From an uncultured Clostridia bacterium (GTDB lineage: Bacteria; Bacillota; Clostridia; Oscillospirales; Ruminococcaceae): 64,000 nucleotides of DNA. Below, piece by piece: positions 1-7,823 of the stretch. Where the stretch lies: positions 105,583 to 169,582 of the forward strand of contig CANPXN010000002.1 in the NCBI GenBank assembly GCA_947586185.1. Direction: 5' to 3'. Under the pieces are notes generated by a model, which worked only from the letters and a program-made list of their open reading frames with translations, was not told the DNA's origin and ran no database searches. Position 1 is the stretch's first letter; every line of letters starts with the position of its first letter. Made by a program: the position numbers and the translations under genes.

Positions 1-2
1 AT

Positions 3-155
3 ATCACATACAGCTTTCAGAGAGTGGAGGATGTTATTGAGAGGGATATTGGAGGCAATTTTGGTAGCTTGCGTTATCATCCCGGCTGGAAGGTAAGAAT
101 ATTATTTTTTACCTTTGAATTTTATAAGGACGAGGTAAGGTTTGCGCAGAGATAA
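3..155 (+). CDS. C-terminal end of an unidentified protein (partial)
   Basis: An open frame enters from the left edge and ends at TAA 153-155, giving about 50 residues (…GSLRYHPGWKVRILFFTF…). It is too short for the ORF track. It is followed directly by a hairpin terminator, which supports a real gene end. I do not recognise the family, and the start lies outside the window. Confidence 0.5.
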   Translation: MTYSFQRVEDVIERDIGGNFGSLRYHPGWKVRILFFTFEFYKDEVRFAQR

Positions 156-172
156 ATTTTGAATATAGTAAA

Positions 173-208
173 GCCCCCGAAGGCTAATGTCTTCGGGGGC
201 GGTTTTTT
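173..208. terminator. Rho-independent terminator between convergent genes
   Basis: A 10-bp perfect stem (GCCCCCGAAG / CTTCGGGGGC) with a short loop is followed by GGTTTTTT on the plus strand; the minus side is A/T-rich after the stem (tactatattc). It sits between the partial plus-strand gene and the end of the minus-strand metY-like gene, so it may serve both. Confidence 0.85.
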
Positions 209-212
209 GTGC

Positions 213-1481
213 TTAGTCTATATTTTCAAAAGCCTGATCGATATCGGCAATAATATCTTCCACATTTTCAAGACCGCATGAGAAACGGATCATACCGCCG
301 TCAATTCCGGCAGCCTCAAGCTGCTGATTTGTAAGCTGACGGTGAGTAGAGCTTGCCGGGTGAAGTACGCATGTCCTTATATCTGCAACATGAACAACGA
401 TTGAAGCCATTTTAAGACTGTCCATAAACTTGATTGCGTTGGCTTTTCCACCCTTTATAGAGAAAGTGATAACGCCGCTGCAGCCTAAAGGCAGATATTT
501 TTTTGCAAGTTCATGGTATTTATTACTTTCAAGTCCCGGATAGCTTACTGAAAGAACCTTGTCGCTTGCTTCCAGATGCTTTGCGACCTTAATTGCATTT
601 TCGCAGTACTGCTTCATTCTTACAGCCAGAGTTTCCAGTCCGAGATTAAGGAGAAAGGCAGAATTGCCGGAAGGGTAGCATCCGAAATCTCTCATAAGCT
701 GCATTCTTGCTTTTACGATATAGGCTGCATTTCCGTATGTTTCAGTATATGAAATACCGTGATAGGATTCGTCAGGCTCGGTAAGCTCAGGGAATTTGCC
801 GTTTTTCCAGTCGAATTTACCACTGTCAACGATTACGCCGCCTGTCTGAACAGCATGACCGTCCATGTATTTTGAAGTGGAGTGGATAACTATGTCAGCT
901 CCGTACTCAATAGGCCTGCAAAGTATTGGCGTTGGGAATGTGTTATCCACAATAAGCGGAATATTATTGCTGTGAGCGATCTTTGCAAACTTTTCGATAT
1001 CAAGGACTGTCAGTGCAGGATTTGCAAGAGTTTCACCGAAAATCAGTCTTGTGTTAGGCTTTATGGCGTTCTGAATCTCTTCTTCGGAAGCGTCCGGGTC
1101 AATGAATATACATTCAATGCCCAGCCTTTTAAGGGTTACTGCAAAGAGGTTTACAGTTCCGCCGTAAATTGTAGCAGTTGATACAATGCTTTCACCGGCG
1201 CTGCAAATGTTAAGCACTGCGCAGAGAGAGGCAGCCTGTCCACTTGAAGTACACATAGCTGCGATACCGCCCTCAAGGGCAGCAATCTTTTCCTCAACAG
1301 CCATAACGGTAGGGTTTTCAAAGCGTGAGTATATAAGACTTTTTGTTGGGTCATCAAATACCGCTGCTACGTCCTCTGTTGAGTCGTAGACATAGGTTGT
1401 GCTCTGAACGATCGGAACAACTCTTGGCTCTGAGTTTTTTGGTTTATAACCTTCATGTAGGCATTGGGTTTCAATATTCAT
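213..1481 (-). CDS. O-acetylhomoserine sulfhydrylase (MetY-type, PLP-dependent)
   Basis: A 422-residue Cys/Met-metabolism PLP enzyme. Family members make homocysteine from O-acetylhomoserine and sulfide in the cytoplasm. The sequence shows the N-terminal 'TQCLHEGY' typical of MetY, 'YSRFENPT', a PLP-phosphate binding stretch around 'SSGQAA', the 'DNTFPTP' Asp motif and the Schiff-base lysine in 'HSTSKYMDGH' (about residue 205). The length fits MetY (about 420-430) better than MetB/MetC (about 380). The start ATG has GGAGG 8 bases upstream. A promoter and a folded leader of about 140 nt precede it, so it is probably controlled at the RNA level. MetZ-like activity on succinylhomoserine cannot be excluded. 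Confidence 0.9.
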   Translation of the reverse strand: MNIETQCLHEGYKPKNSEPRVVPIVQSTTYVYDSTEDVAAVFDDPTKSLIYSRFENPTVMAVEEKIAALEGGIAAMCTSSGQAASLCAVLNICSAGESIVSTATIYGGTVNLFAVTLKRLGIECIFIDPDASEEEIQNAIKPNTRLIFGETLANPALTVLDIEKFAKIAHSNNIPLIVDNTFPTPILCRPIEYGADIVIHSTSKYMDGHAVQTGGVIVDSGKFDWKNGKFPELTEPDESYHGISYTETYGNAAYIVKARMQLMRDFGCYPSGNSAFLLNLGLETLAVRMKQYCENAIKVAKHLEASDKVLSVSYPGLESNKYHELAKKYLPLGCSGVITFSIKGGKANAIKFMDSLKMASIVVHVADIRTCVLHPASSTHRQLTNQQLEAAGIDGGMIRFSCGLENVEDIIADIDQAFENID

Positions 1482-1515
1482 GTTTATTCCTCCAGAATGA
1501 TAATTTATAACTTAA

Positions 1516-1617
1516 GGCAAGATATACTTCGCCTCTTAGGCGGGGCAGCATTTCCGTATTAAGCGAGGGACATAATCACTCACTGAATACTCTGTGCAGT
1601 TAATGCCGTACCTTGCC
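1516..1617 (-). promoter_or_regulatory. Structured 5' leader of the metY-like gene; candidate cis-regulatory RNA
   Basis: Read on the minus strand, the transcript would begin just before a closing helix GGCAAGGTA / TATCTTGCC (9 bp, one G-U). Inside lie CGGCAT/ATGCTG (one G-U), an extended hairpin GTATTCAGTGAG / CTCGCTTAATAC (12 positions, one mismatch) and a small hairpin CGCC-TAAGA-GGCG. This multibranched fold lies between a good promoter and the start codon. I could not match it to SAM-I (S-box), SAM-II or T-box consensus elements. No terminator hairpin follows, so any control would act on translation. Confidence 0.55.
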
Positions 1618-1631
1618 CCTTATTAAAATTA

Positions 1632-1660
1632 ATGATAACACATTTTTTTTCCAAGGTCAA
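1632..1660 (-). promoter_or_regulatory. Sigma-A promoter for the metY-like gene
   Basis: On the minus strand TTGACC, 17-base spacer, TATCAT. The predicted transcription start lies a few bases before the closing helix of the folded leader. Confidence 0.65.
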
Positions 1661-1675
1661 TAAAAATTGCTATAT

Positions 1676-1716
1676 GAAAAAGAAATGACCGGTAATCTGA
1701 TAATGATATACCGGTC
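1676..1716 (-). terminator. Terminator of the sodium:solute symporter gene
   Basis: An 8-bp stem GACCGGTA / TACCGGTC; on the minus strand it is followed by ATTTCTTTTT. It lies 18 bases after the symporter stop codon. Confidence 0.75.
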
Positions 1717-1733
1717 TTATTATGAGTGTAAGA

Positions 1734-3311
1734 TTATTTATCGTAGCATTCAAAAATTCCGCTGACAGCTTTTTCTTCAGGCTTTCTTGTAAACAGGCTT
1801 ACTACAGGAACGATAATGATGGAAAGTATCATTACAACAGCGCCGGCGTTGATAGGCGATGCAAGATTGAACGGACACATTGAAGCCACATTCTTTGTAA
1901 GTTCCGGAAACCAGCCAAATCCGAACAGTACCATATGAGCGACTGTTATGCCGATTCCGCATATAAAGCTTGTCCAGACAGAAGCGTTTGTAACCTTTTT
2001 ACTGAAAAGACCGAACATGAAAGGTCCGAGAAACGCTCCGGCAAGAGCGCCCCATGAATATGACATAAGCGTTGAAATTGAGGCATTTTTGTTGAATGCG
2101 ATAATTACAGAGATAAGCAGGAACACTGCTATGAGAACACGCATTATTACAACTTCCTTTTTATCGTTGTTTTCCTTCATTTTAGGCTTTATAAAGTCAA
2201 TTGTAAGAGTAGAGCTTGACGTGAGAACAAGTGAGGAAAGCGTTGACATTGATGCGGAAAGCACAAGCACAACAACAAGTCCAATAAGAATGTCCGGCAG
2301 CGCACTCTTGAGAAGCGCAGGTACCATAGCGTCAAATTCAGGCTTTCCGTTAGGGAGAGTTGCGATAAGCGTTTTTCCTGTATTGTCGGCAGCGTCAGTT
2401 GTGCAGAAGAGCCTGTCAAAGCCTCCCAGGAAGTATGAGCCTCCGGCAACAACAAGGGCAAAGAGAGTTGAAATTATCGTTCCCTTCTTGATTGCGCTTT
2501 CGTCTTTGATCGCATAGAATTTATGTACCATCTGAGGAAGTCCCCATGTACCAAGTGATGTCAGAATAATAACTCCTATCAGGTTTATTGGATCAGGTCC
2601 GAACAGCGTGTCAAATTTTCCATAAGCGCCGTTCACTTCAAGCTCGCCCAGCTTCTCAACTGCGGAACTGAATCCTCCCTGCTTATTCAGAGCGCATATT
2701 ACAACGGCTGTGATTCCTCCCAGCATAACAATACCCTGAATGAAGTCGTTTATTGCTGTAGCGCCGTAGCCTCCAAGGATAACGTAAACAGCGGTGATAA
2801 TAGCCATTGCAATAATGATCATCTTATATGCGCTGTCAGAGCTAAGACCGAACGCCATGTTGAAAAGTCTTGAAAGTCCGTTATACACCGATGCAGTATA
2901 AGGTATCAGAAAAACAAAAACAATTAAAGCTGCTGCGATTTTAAGACCTTTTGAATTGAATCGTTTTTCAAAATATTCCGGCATTGTTTTTGCATTCAGA
3001 TGCTTTGTCATAATTCTTGTTCTTTTTCCGAGAATGATCCATGCAAGAGCGCTTCCGATCACTGCGTTTCCTATGCCTATCCATGTAGCGGATACGCCGT
3101 AGTTCCAGCCGAACTGACCAGCATAGCCAATGAAAACTACTGCGGAAAAGTATGAGGTTCCATATGCAAAGGCTGTGAGCCATGAGCCGACATTGCGTCC
3201 ACCCAGAACAAAGTCGTTAACGGATTTGGTCTTCCGTGATGTGTAAAGACCAATTCCCATCATAACTGCAATGTATATTGCAATCATAACAGCTGTGATA
3301 ATTGTGGTCAT
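1734..3311 (-). CDS. Sodium:solute symporter family (SSS) transporter
   Basis: A 525-residue polytopic membrane protein with about 13 hydrophobic segments spread over the whole length. The N-terminal helix is followed by 'DFVLGGRNVGSWLTAFAYG', a hallmark of the SSS/PutP-type family, and by 'TMPEYFEKRF' in the first part of the protein. Family members couple Na+ entry to uptake of proline, pantothenate, sugars or other solutes; the substrate cannot be read from the sequence. The length is normal. It is monocistronic, with its own strong promoter and terminator. The ATG is preceded by a weak AGGGG-like site. Confidence 0.88.
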   Translation of the reverse strand: MTTIITAVMIAIYIAVMMGIGLYTSRKTKSVNDFVLGGRNVGSWLTAFAYGTSYFSAVVFIGYAGQFGWNYGVSATWIGIGNAVIGSALAWIILGKRTRIMTKHLNAKTMPEYFEKRFNSKGLKIAAALIVFVFLIPYTASVYNGLSRLFNMAFGLSSDSAYKMIIIAMAIITAVYVILGGYGATAINDFIQGIVMLGGITAVVICALNKQGGFSSAVEKLGELEVNGAYGKFDTLFGPDPINLIGVIILTSLGTWGLPQMVHKFYAIKDESAIKKGTIISTLFALVVAGGSYFLGGFDRLFCTTDAADNTGKTLIATLPNGKPEFDAMVPALLKSALPDILIGLVVVLVLSASMSTLSSLVLTSSSTLTIDFIKPKMKENNDKKEVVIMRVLIAVFLLISVIIAFNKNASISTLMSYSWGALAGAFLGPFMFGLFSKKVTNASVWTSFICGIGITVAHMVLFGFGWFPELTKNVASMCPFNLASPINAGAVVMILSIIIVPVVSLFTRKPEEKAVSGIFECYDK

Positions 3312-3380
3312 ATTAATACCCCTTTTTTGAATTTAAACTAATTTTGCTTTAAATCAATAAAGCTTATCGTCACAATGAAT

Positions 3381-3409
3381 ATTATAACAATCATGCATAA
3401 TTTTGTCAA
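3381..3409 (-). promoter_or_regulatory. Sigma-A promoter for the SSS symporter
   Basis: Minus strand TTGACA, 17-base spacer, TATAAT: a perfect consensus match located about 70 bases upstream of the symporter ATG. Confidence 0.85.
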
Positions 3410-3445
3410 CATAAAAAATTTTTTTGTTAAAAAGCTAGAAAATAA

Positions 3446-3474
3446 TTGATTCGATTTGTATAAAATGATATAAT
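3446..3474 (+). promoter_or_regulatory. Sigma-A promoter for Nudix-nth
   Basis: TTGATT, 17-base spacer, TATAAT. It predicts a transcript starting near 3481 and a 5' leader of about 230 nt before the Nudix start. Confidence 0.75.
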
Positions 3475-3481
3475 ATAAATG

Positions 3482-3705
3482 ATGCAAGTAAAGCTTGCCT
3501 TATCTGTTCGTCATATTTTTCGGTTATCACCTCTGGTGATGAGAAAAATGGCGCTTTAATAGAATATTGCTCCAGCTAATTTGGCATGGCCTAATTGGTT
3601 GGAGAAATAATAATATCAAATAATATGAACCTGTCTTCAAGGGTATCTAAGTTAGTTTACTGTTAAAGCATGTTATATATTTCTTGTGAAGACAGGTCTG
3701 GAGGA
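3482..3705 (+). promoter_or_regulatory. Long folded 5' leader upstream of the Nudix gene
   Basis: The leader holds GCAAG-TAAAG-CTTGC, a small hairpin at TCACCTCTGGTGA, a 12-position helix CTCCAGCTAATT / AATTGGTTGGAG (with G-U pairs) and a perfect 11-bp helix ACCTGTCTTCA / TGAAGACAGGT (3629-3639 with 3687-3697) that ends three bases before the GGAGG Shine-Dalgarno. Such length and structure before a small enzyme gene suggests a regulatory RNA. I do not recognise a known riboswitch or T-box core. The interval 3312-3713 holds nothing else besides two divergent promoters. Confidence 0.45.
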
Positions 3706-3713
3706 GAATTACT

Positions 3714-4148
3714 ATGAACAATACAGAATCAGCCGAAATTCCTTTTGAAAAAACCTGCGGAAGCATTTTATATGCAAAGCAAGACGGAAAGAAAAAATTC
3801 CTGCTTATAAAGAGCTTCAGCGGACATACAGGTTTTCCGAAAGGACATGTTGAACAGGGAGAAACTGAGGAACAGACTGCTGTAAGAGAGGTTTTCGAGG
3901 AAACTGGAATAAACGTTAAGATCGATCCTGCTACAAGACAGGAATACACATATATAACATTAAGCCATACAAGAAAAAATTGCGTTTATTTCTGCAATGA
4001 GGTCACTATGAGCGAAATGGAAAATGCTAAGATCCAGCAGGAGGAGATCGTTCAGAGCTGGATCGCAGATTATGACGAGGCTATGGAGCTTTTAAATTTT
4101 CCGGAGGACAGGGAAATCCTTGAAAGGGCGGTAAAATTCAATGACTAA
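3714..4148 (+). CDS. Nudix hydrolase (Ap4A-hydrolase-like)
   Basis: A 144-residue protein with a complete Nudix box, GHVEQGETEEQTAVREVFEETGI in outline GX5EX7REUXEEXGU at about residues 44-66. The family cleaves nucleoside diphosphates linked to another moiety. 'FPKGHVEQGET' and 'VREVFEETG' resemble bacterial diadenosine tetraphosphate hydrolases, but the substrate is inference. GGAGG lies 9 bases before the ATG. The 3' end overlaps the start of nth by 8 bases, implying translational coupling and a possible link to nucleotide-damage handling. Confidence 0.85.
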   Translation: MNNTESAEIPFEKTCGSILYAKQDGKKKFLLIKSFSGHTGFPKGHVEQGETEEQTAVREVFEETGINVKIDPATRQEYTYITLSHTRKNCVYFCNEVTMSEMENAKIQQEEIVQSWIADYDEAMELLNFPEDREILERAVKFND

Positions 4149-4791
4149 AAAGGAGAGAGCTAAGCTTGCCTGTCAGGAACTGGAGAAGCTTTATCCGGAT
4201 GTTGAATGTTCCCTGTGCTTTGAAAAGCCATACGAGCTGCTTATTGCAACAAGGCTTTCTGCTCAGTGTACTGACGCAAGAGTTAATATTGTCACAAAGA
4301 CTCTTTTTGAAAAGTATCCTACCCTTGAGTCCTTTGCAGGTGCAGACCTTGAAGAGCTGGAGCAGGACGTAAAGCCATGCGGATTTTACCGGACAAAGGC
4401 GAAAAGCATTATTGAAATGTCCAATCAGATCATAAATAATTTCGGAGGGGAGCTTCCCCGAACCATGGACGAGCTCCTTACCCTTTCTGGAGTGGGAAGA
4501 AAAACTGCAAACCTGATAATGGGAGATGTGTATGGTCAGCCGGCAATCGTAACGGATACTCACTGCATCAGGATCACCGGAAGACTGGGGCTTACTAAGA
4601 ACAAAGAGCCTCACAAGGTTGAGGAGGACCTGAAAAAACTGATCCCACCGGAGATATCGGCTCACTTCTGTCATCAGACAGTCCAGTTCGGACGGGATAT
4701 ATGCAGAGCGAGAACTCCTTTATGCGGTCAGTGCAGCCTTGCAGGATTCTGTGATTTTTATGCAAAAACTCAGAGAGAAGGCAAGTTATAA
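4141..4791 (+). CDS. nth: Endonuclease III (DNA glycosylase/AP lyase)
   Basis: A 216-residue HhH-GPD protein that removes oxidised pyrimidines and cleaves abasic sites. Visible are the helix-hairpin-helix 'LSGVGRKTAN' with the catalytic lysine (about residue 120), the catalytic aspartate in 'VTDTHCIRI', and the [4Fe-4S] ligand pattern C-X6-C-X2-C-X5-C in 'CRARTPLCGQCSLAGFC'. Length is normal (E. coli Nth 211). It overlaps the upstream Nudix gene. No terminator is obvious before the secA promoter. Confidence 0.95.
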   Translation: MTKKERAKLACQELEKLYPDVECSLCFEKPYELLIATRLSAQCTDARVNIVTKTLFEKYPTLESFAGADLEELEQDVKPCGFYRTKAKSIIEMSNQIINNFGGELPRTMDELLTLSGVGRKTANLIMGDVYGQPAIVTDTHCIRITGRLGLTKNKEPHKVEEDLKKLIPPEISAHFCHQTVQFGRDICRARTPLCGQCSLAGFCDFYAKTQREGKL

Positions 4792-4812
4792 CTGTAAATT
4801 AGCGAAAAGCTA

Positions 4813-4841
4813 TTGACAACAGATGTGAATTGATATAAAAT
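4813..4841 (+). promoter_or_regulatory. Sigma-A promoter for secA
   Basis: TTGACA, 17-base spacer, TAAAAT, about 120 bases upstream of secA. The leader can form CTGAATC / GATTCAG (7 bp) shortly before the ribosome binding site; no known element recognised. Confidence 0.7.
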
Positions 4842-4964
4842 ATAATGTGTGTATATTATAAGTTTTGAATTTACGTCGGCTGCGAAAGGCTGAATCTTTA
4901 TTCATACAATCAGTCAGGATTCAGAGCAACACGGAAAATTAATTTGAAAAGGCGGATTAATCAG

Positions 4965-7688
4965 ATGGGTATTTTAACTAAAATCTTTGGCTCATACAGT
5001 GCAAAAGAGCTTGAACGTATTGAACCAATTAAAAATAGCGTACTTGAGCTTGAGGAAAGATATGCTGCAATGACAGATTCTGAGCTGAAAGCGCAGACCG
5101 GTAATTTCAGAGTCAGACTTGAGGCAGGCGAAACGCTGGATATGATCCTGCCTGAGGCTCTTGCAACTGTACGTGAGGGTGCATATCGTGTTCTCGGCAA
5201 AAAGCCTTTCCCGGTTCAGATCATCGGCGCTATCGTTCTTCATCAGGGACGAATCGCTGAAATGAAGACAGGTGAAGGTAAAACTCTTGTGGCATGCGTG
5301 GCTTCATATTTGAATGCTCTCAGCGGTAAGGGTGTTCATGTCGTTACAGTTAATGATTATCTTGCTAAAACTCAGTCGGATGAAATGGGAAAGGTCCTGA
5401 GGTTCTTAGGTCTTACTGTCGGCTGTATCCTTCATGGTCTTACAAATGACGAAAGACGTGAGGCTTATAACTGCGATGTTACATACGCAACAAACAACGA
5501 GCTTGGCTTCGATTATCTTCGTGATAACATGGTTATCTATAAAAAAGACAGAGTTCAGAGAGCGCCTAACTTCGCAATTGTCGATGAGGTTGACTCGATC
5601 CTTATAGATGAGGCAAGAACTCCTCTTATCATATCGGGTAAGGGCGATAAGTCAACAGAGCTGTACAGCGTGGTTGATAGGTTTGTGTGCGGACTTACGT
5701 CAACAACTGTTGTTGAAATAGACGAGAAGCAGGATCAGGATGAGATCAACGAAAATGTTGACTACATTATAGATGAAAAGGCAAAGACGGCTACTATCAC
5801 ACGTTCAGGCGTTAAGAAAGCCGAGGAGTATTTCGGCATAGAAAACCTTATGGACCCTGATAACATTACCCTTCTTCACCATGTCAATCAGGCTCTTAAA
5901 GCCCATGGTATTATGCATGCCGATATTGACTACGTTGTTAAGGACGGAGAGGTAATCATCGTTGATGAATTTACCGGACGTCTTATGCTGGGACGTCGTT
6001 TCAACGACGGTCTGCACCAGGCTATAGAGGCTAAGGAGGGCGTTAAGATCGCAAACGAGTCAAAGACTCTTGCAACTATCACTTTCCAGAACTACTTCAG
6101 ACTTTACCAGAAGCTTTCCGGTATGACCGGTACTGCTATGACTGAGGAGGACGAGTTCAGAGAGATCTACAAGCTTGATGTTATTGCGATCCCTACAAAC
6201 AGACCTATTCTCAGAATAGATTATCCGGATCAGATATACAGAACCGAGAAGGGCAAATTCTCCGCAATTATCGAGCAGATCGTAAAATGTCATGAAAAGG
6301 GACAGCCTGTTCTGGTAGGTACTATTTCAATTGAAAAGTCAGAGCTTCTGTCAGCAATGCTCAAGAGAAAGGGCATAAAGCATAATGTTCTGAATGCTAA
6401 ATATCACGCAAAGGAAGCTGAGATCGTTGCTCAGGCTGGTAAGTTCGGAGCGGTTACGATCGCTACAAATATGGCTGGACGTGGTACGGATATCATGCTG
6501 GGCGGTAACGCAGAGTTTCTCGCCAAGGCAGAGCTTCGTAAAATGGAATATGAGGAAGATATTATCAATGAAGCTGTAGGCTTTGCTGATACAGACAATG
6601 AGGAAATTCTTGCAGCTCGTAAGGTTTATAAGGAGCTTTATGATAAATTCAACGCAGAAGTAAAGGAAAAGGCTGTTAAGGTCAAGGAAGCTGGAGGCCT
6701 TTATATCCTCGGTACTGAGCGTCATGAATCAAGACGTATCGACAATCAGCTTCGTGGACGTTCAGGACGTCAGGGCGATGAGGGCGAAAGCCGTTTCTTC
6801 CTTTCAGTTGAAGACGATCTTATGCGTATATTTGCCGGTGACAGGCTTGAAAGAATGATGGCTTCACTTAACGTTGAAGAGGATATGCCAATTGAAAGCA
6901 AGATGCTCACTAAGATCATTGAGTCCTCACAGAAAAAGGTTGAAGGAAGAAACTTCAGCATAAGAAAGAATGTCCTGAACTACGACGATGTTATGAGCAA
7001 GCAGCGTGAAATTATTTATAAGCAGCGTTCACAGGTTCTTGACGGTGAAGACCTTCACGACTATATTCTTAATATGATGCATAGCCTTGTAAAGGATATG
7101 GTTGACACATATCTTCATGACGATGCTGTAAGGGAAGACTGGAATATTATCGGTCTTAAAGATTACTTCCGTGGCTGGGCTATAGGCGATGATGAGCTTG
7201 AATACACAGATGAAGAGCTTGAAAAGACCGAAAAGGAAGATATCATCAAGTATCTTGACGATAAGCTTATTAAAATTTATTCCGATAAGGAAGAGGAATT
7301 CGGCAGCGATATGCTCAGAGAGCTTGAACGTGTAGTTCTCCTTAAAGTCGTTGATACAAAGTGGATGAACCATATTGACGATATGGATGAGTTGAAAAAA
7401 GGTATCGGTCTTCGTGCATTCGGTCAGAAGAATCCTGTTGTTGAGTATAGATACGAGGGATTTGAAATGTTCGACGCTATGGTTGAATCCATACGTGAGG
7501 ATACTGTAAGAATGCTTATTACAGTAAGAATCAAGAAGAACGAGGCTCCGCAGAGGGAACAGGTTGCAAAGCCTGACGCTCCTAACGCAGGTTCTATCAG
7601 AACTTCTAAAAAGCGTCCCGGAGATAACGATCCGTGTCCATGCGGAAGCGGCAAGAAGTATAAGAAGTGCTGCGGCATGAACAGTTGA
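4965..7688 (+). CDS. secA: Preprotein translocase ATPase SecA
   Basis: SecA drives proteins through SecYEG at the membrane. The protein shows Walker A 'MKTGEGKT', the DEAD-like '[13 protein letters not shown]', '[14 protein letters not shown]', '[14 protein letters not shown]' and a C-terminal zinc-binding SEC-C motif '[13 protein letters not shown]'. The ORF track starts at a TTG (4944), but AAAGGCGG is correctly spaced for ATG 4965, and SecA homologues begin 'MGILTKIFG', so I place the start there (907 aa). It is monocistronic, with its own promoter and terminator. The length and the SEC-C tail indicate housekeeping SecA1 rather than an accessory SecA2. Confidence 0.97.
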   Translation: MGILTKIFGSYSAKELERIEPIKNSVLELEERYAAMTDSELKAQTGNFRVRLEAGETLDMILPEALATVREGAYRVLGKKPFPVQIIGAIVLHQGRIAEMKTGEGKTLVACVASYLNALSGKGVHVVTVNDYLAKTQSDEMGKVLRFLGLTVGCILHGLTNDERREAYNCDVTYATNNELGFDYLRDNMVIYKKDRVQRAPNFAIVDEVDSILIDEARTPLIISGKGDKSTELYSVVDRFVCGLTSTTVVEIDEKQDQDEINENVDYIIDEKAKTATITRSGVKKAEEYFGIENLMDPDNITLLHHVNQALKAHGIMHADIDYVVKDGEVIIVDEFTGRLMLGRRFNDGLHQAIEAKEGVKIANESKTLATITFQNYFRLYQKLSGMTGTAMTEEDEFREIYKLDVIAIPTNRPILRIDYPDQIYRTEKGKFSAIIEQIVKCHEKGQPVLVGTISIEKSELLSAMLKRKGIKHNVLNAKYHAKEAEIVAQAGKFGAVTIATNMAGRGTDIMLGGNAEFLAKAELRKMEYEEDIINEAVGFADTDNEEILAARKVYKELYDKFNAEVKEKAVKVKEAGGLYILGTERHESRRIDNQLRGRSGRQGDEGESRFFLSVEDDLMRIFAGDRLERMMASLNVEEDMPIESKMLTKIIESSQKKVEGRNFSIRKNVLNYDDVMSKQREIIYKQRSQVLDGEDLHDYILNMMHSLVKDMVDTYLHDDAVREDWNIIGLKDYFRGWAIGDDELEYTDEELEKTEKEDIIKYLDDKLIKIYSDKEEEFGSDMLRELERVVLLKVVDTKWMNHIDDMDELKKGIGLRAFGQKNPVVEYRYEGFEMFDAMVESIREDTVRMLITVRIKKNEAPQREQVAKPDAPNAGSIRTSKKRPGDNDPCPCGSGKKYKKCCGMNS

Positions 7689-7702
7689 TGATACTAATAT
7701 TT

Positions 7703-7730
7703 AAGGGCAGGTTTTTACCTGCCTTTTTTA
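7703..7730 (+). terminator. Terminator of secA
   Basis: Stem GGCAGGT-TTTT-ACCTGCC followed by TTTTTTA, 15 bases after the secA stop codon. Confidence 0.9.
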
Positions 7731-7732
7731 TG

Positions 7733-7761
7733 TTGAAAATGACAGTGAGATGTGGTATAAT
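7733..7761 (+). promoter_or_regulatory. Sigma-A promoter for the SF1 helicase
   Basis: TTGAAA, 17-base spacer, TATAAT, about 60 bases upstream of the helicase ATG. Confidence 0.75.
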
Positions 7762-7823
7762 ATTTATATTTAAAAATCTGTTTTAACAGGAAATGCTTTA
7801 ATTATTTCTGGAGGTGTATCATT

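Noticed and set aside
1516-1617. S-box (SAM-I) or T-box assignment for the metY leader
   Set aside because: The SAM-I core (GATGAAACC…GGCAACC) and the T-box sequence (AGGGTGGNACCGCG) are not present.
1948-2517. 189-residue plus-strand ORF inside the symporter gene
   Set aside because: It lies wholly antisense to a clear transporter gene, has no ribosome binding site and is low-complexity Ser/Thr/Ile, as expected for an antisense shadow.
4138-4674. 178-residue minus-strand ORF
   Set aside because: Antisense shadow of nth with no recognisable domain or RBS.
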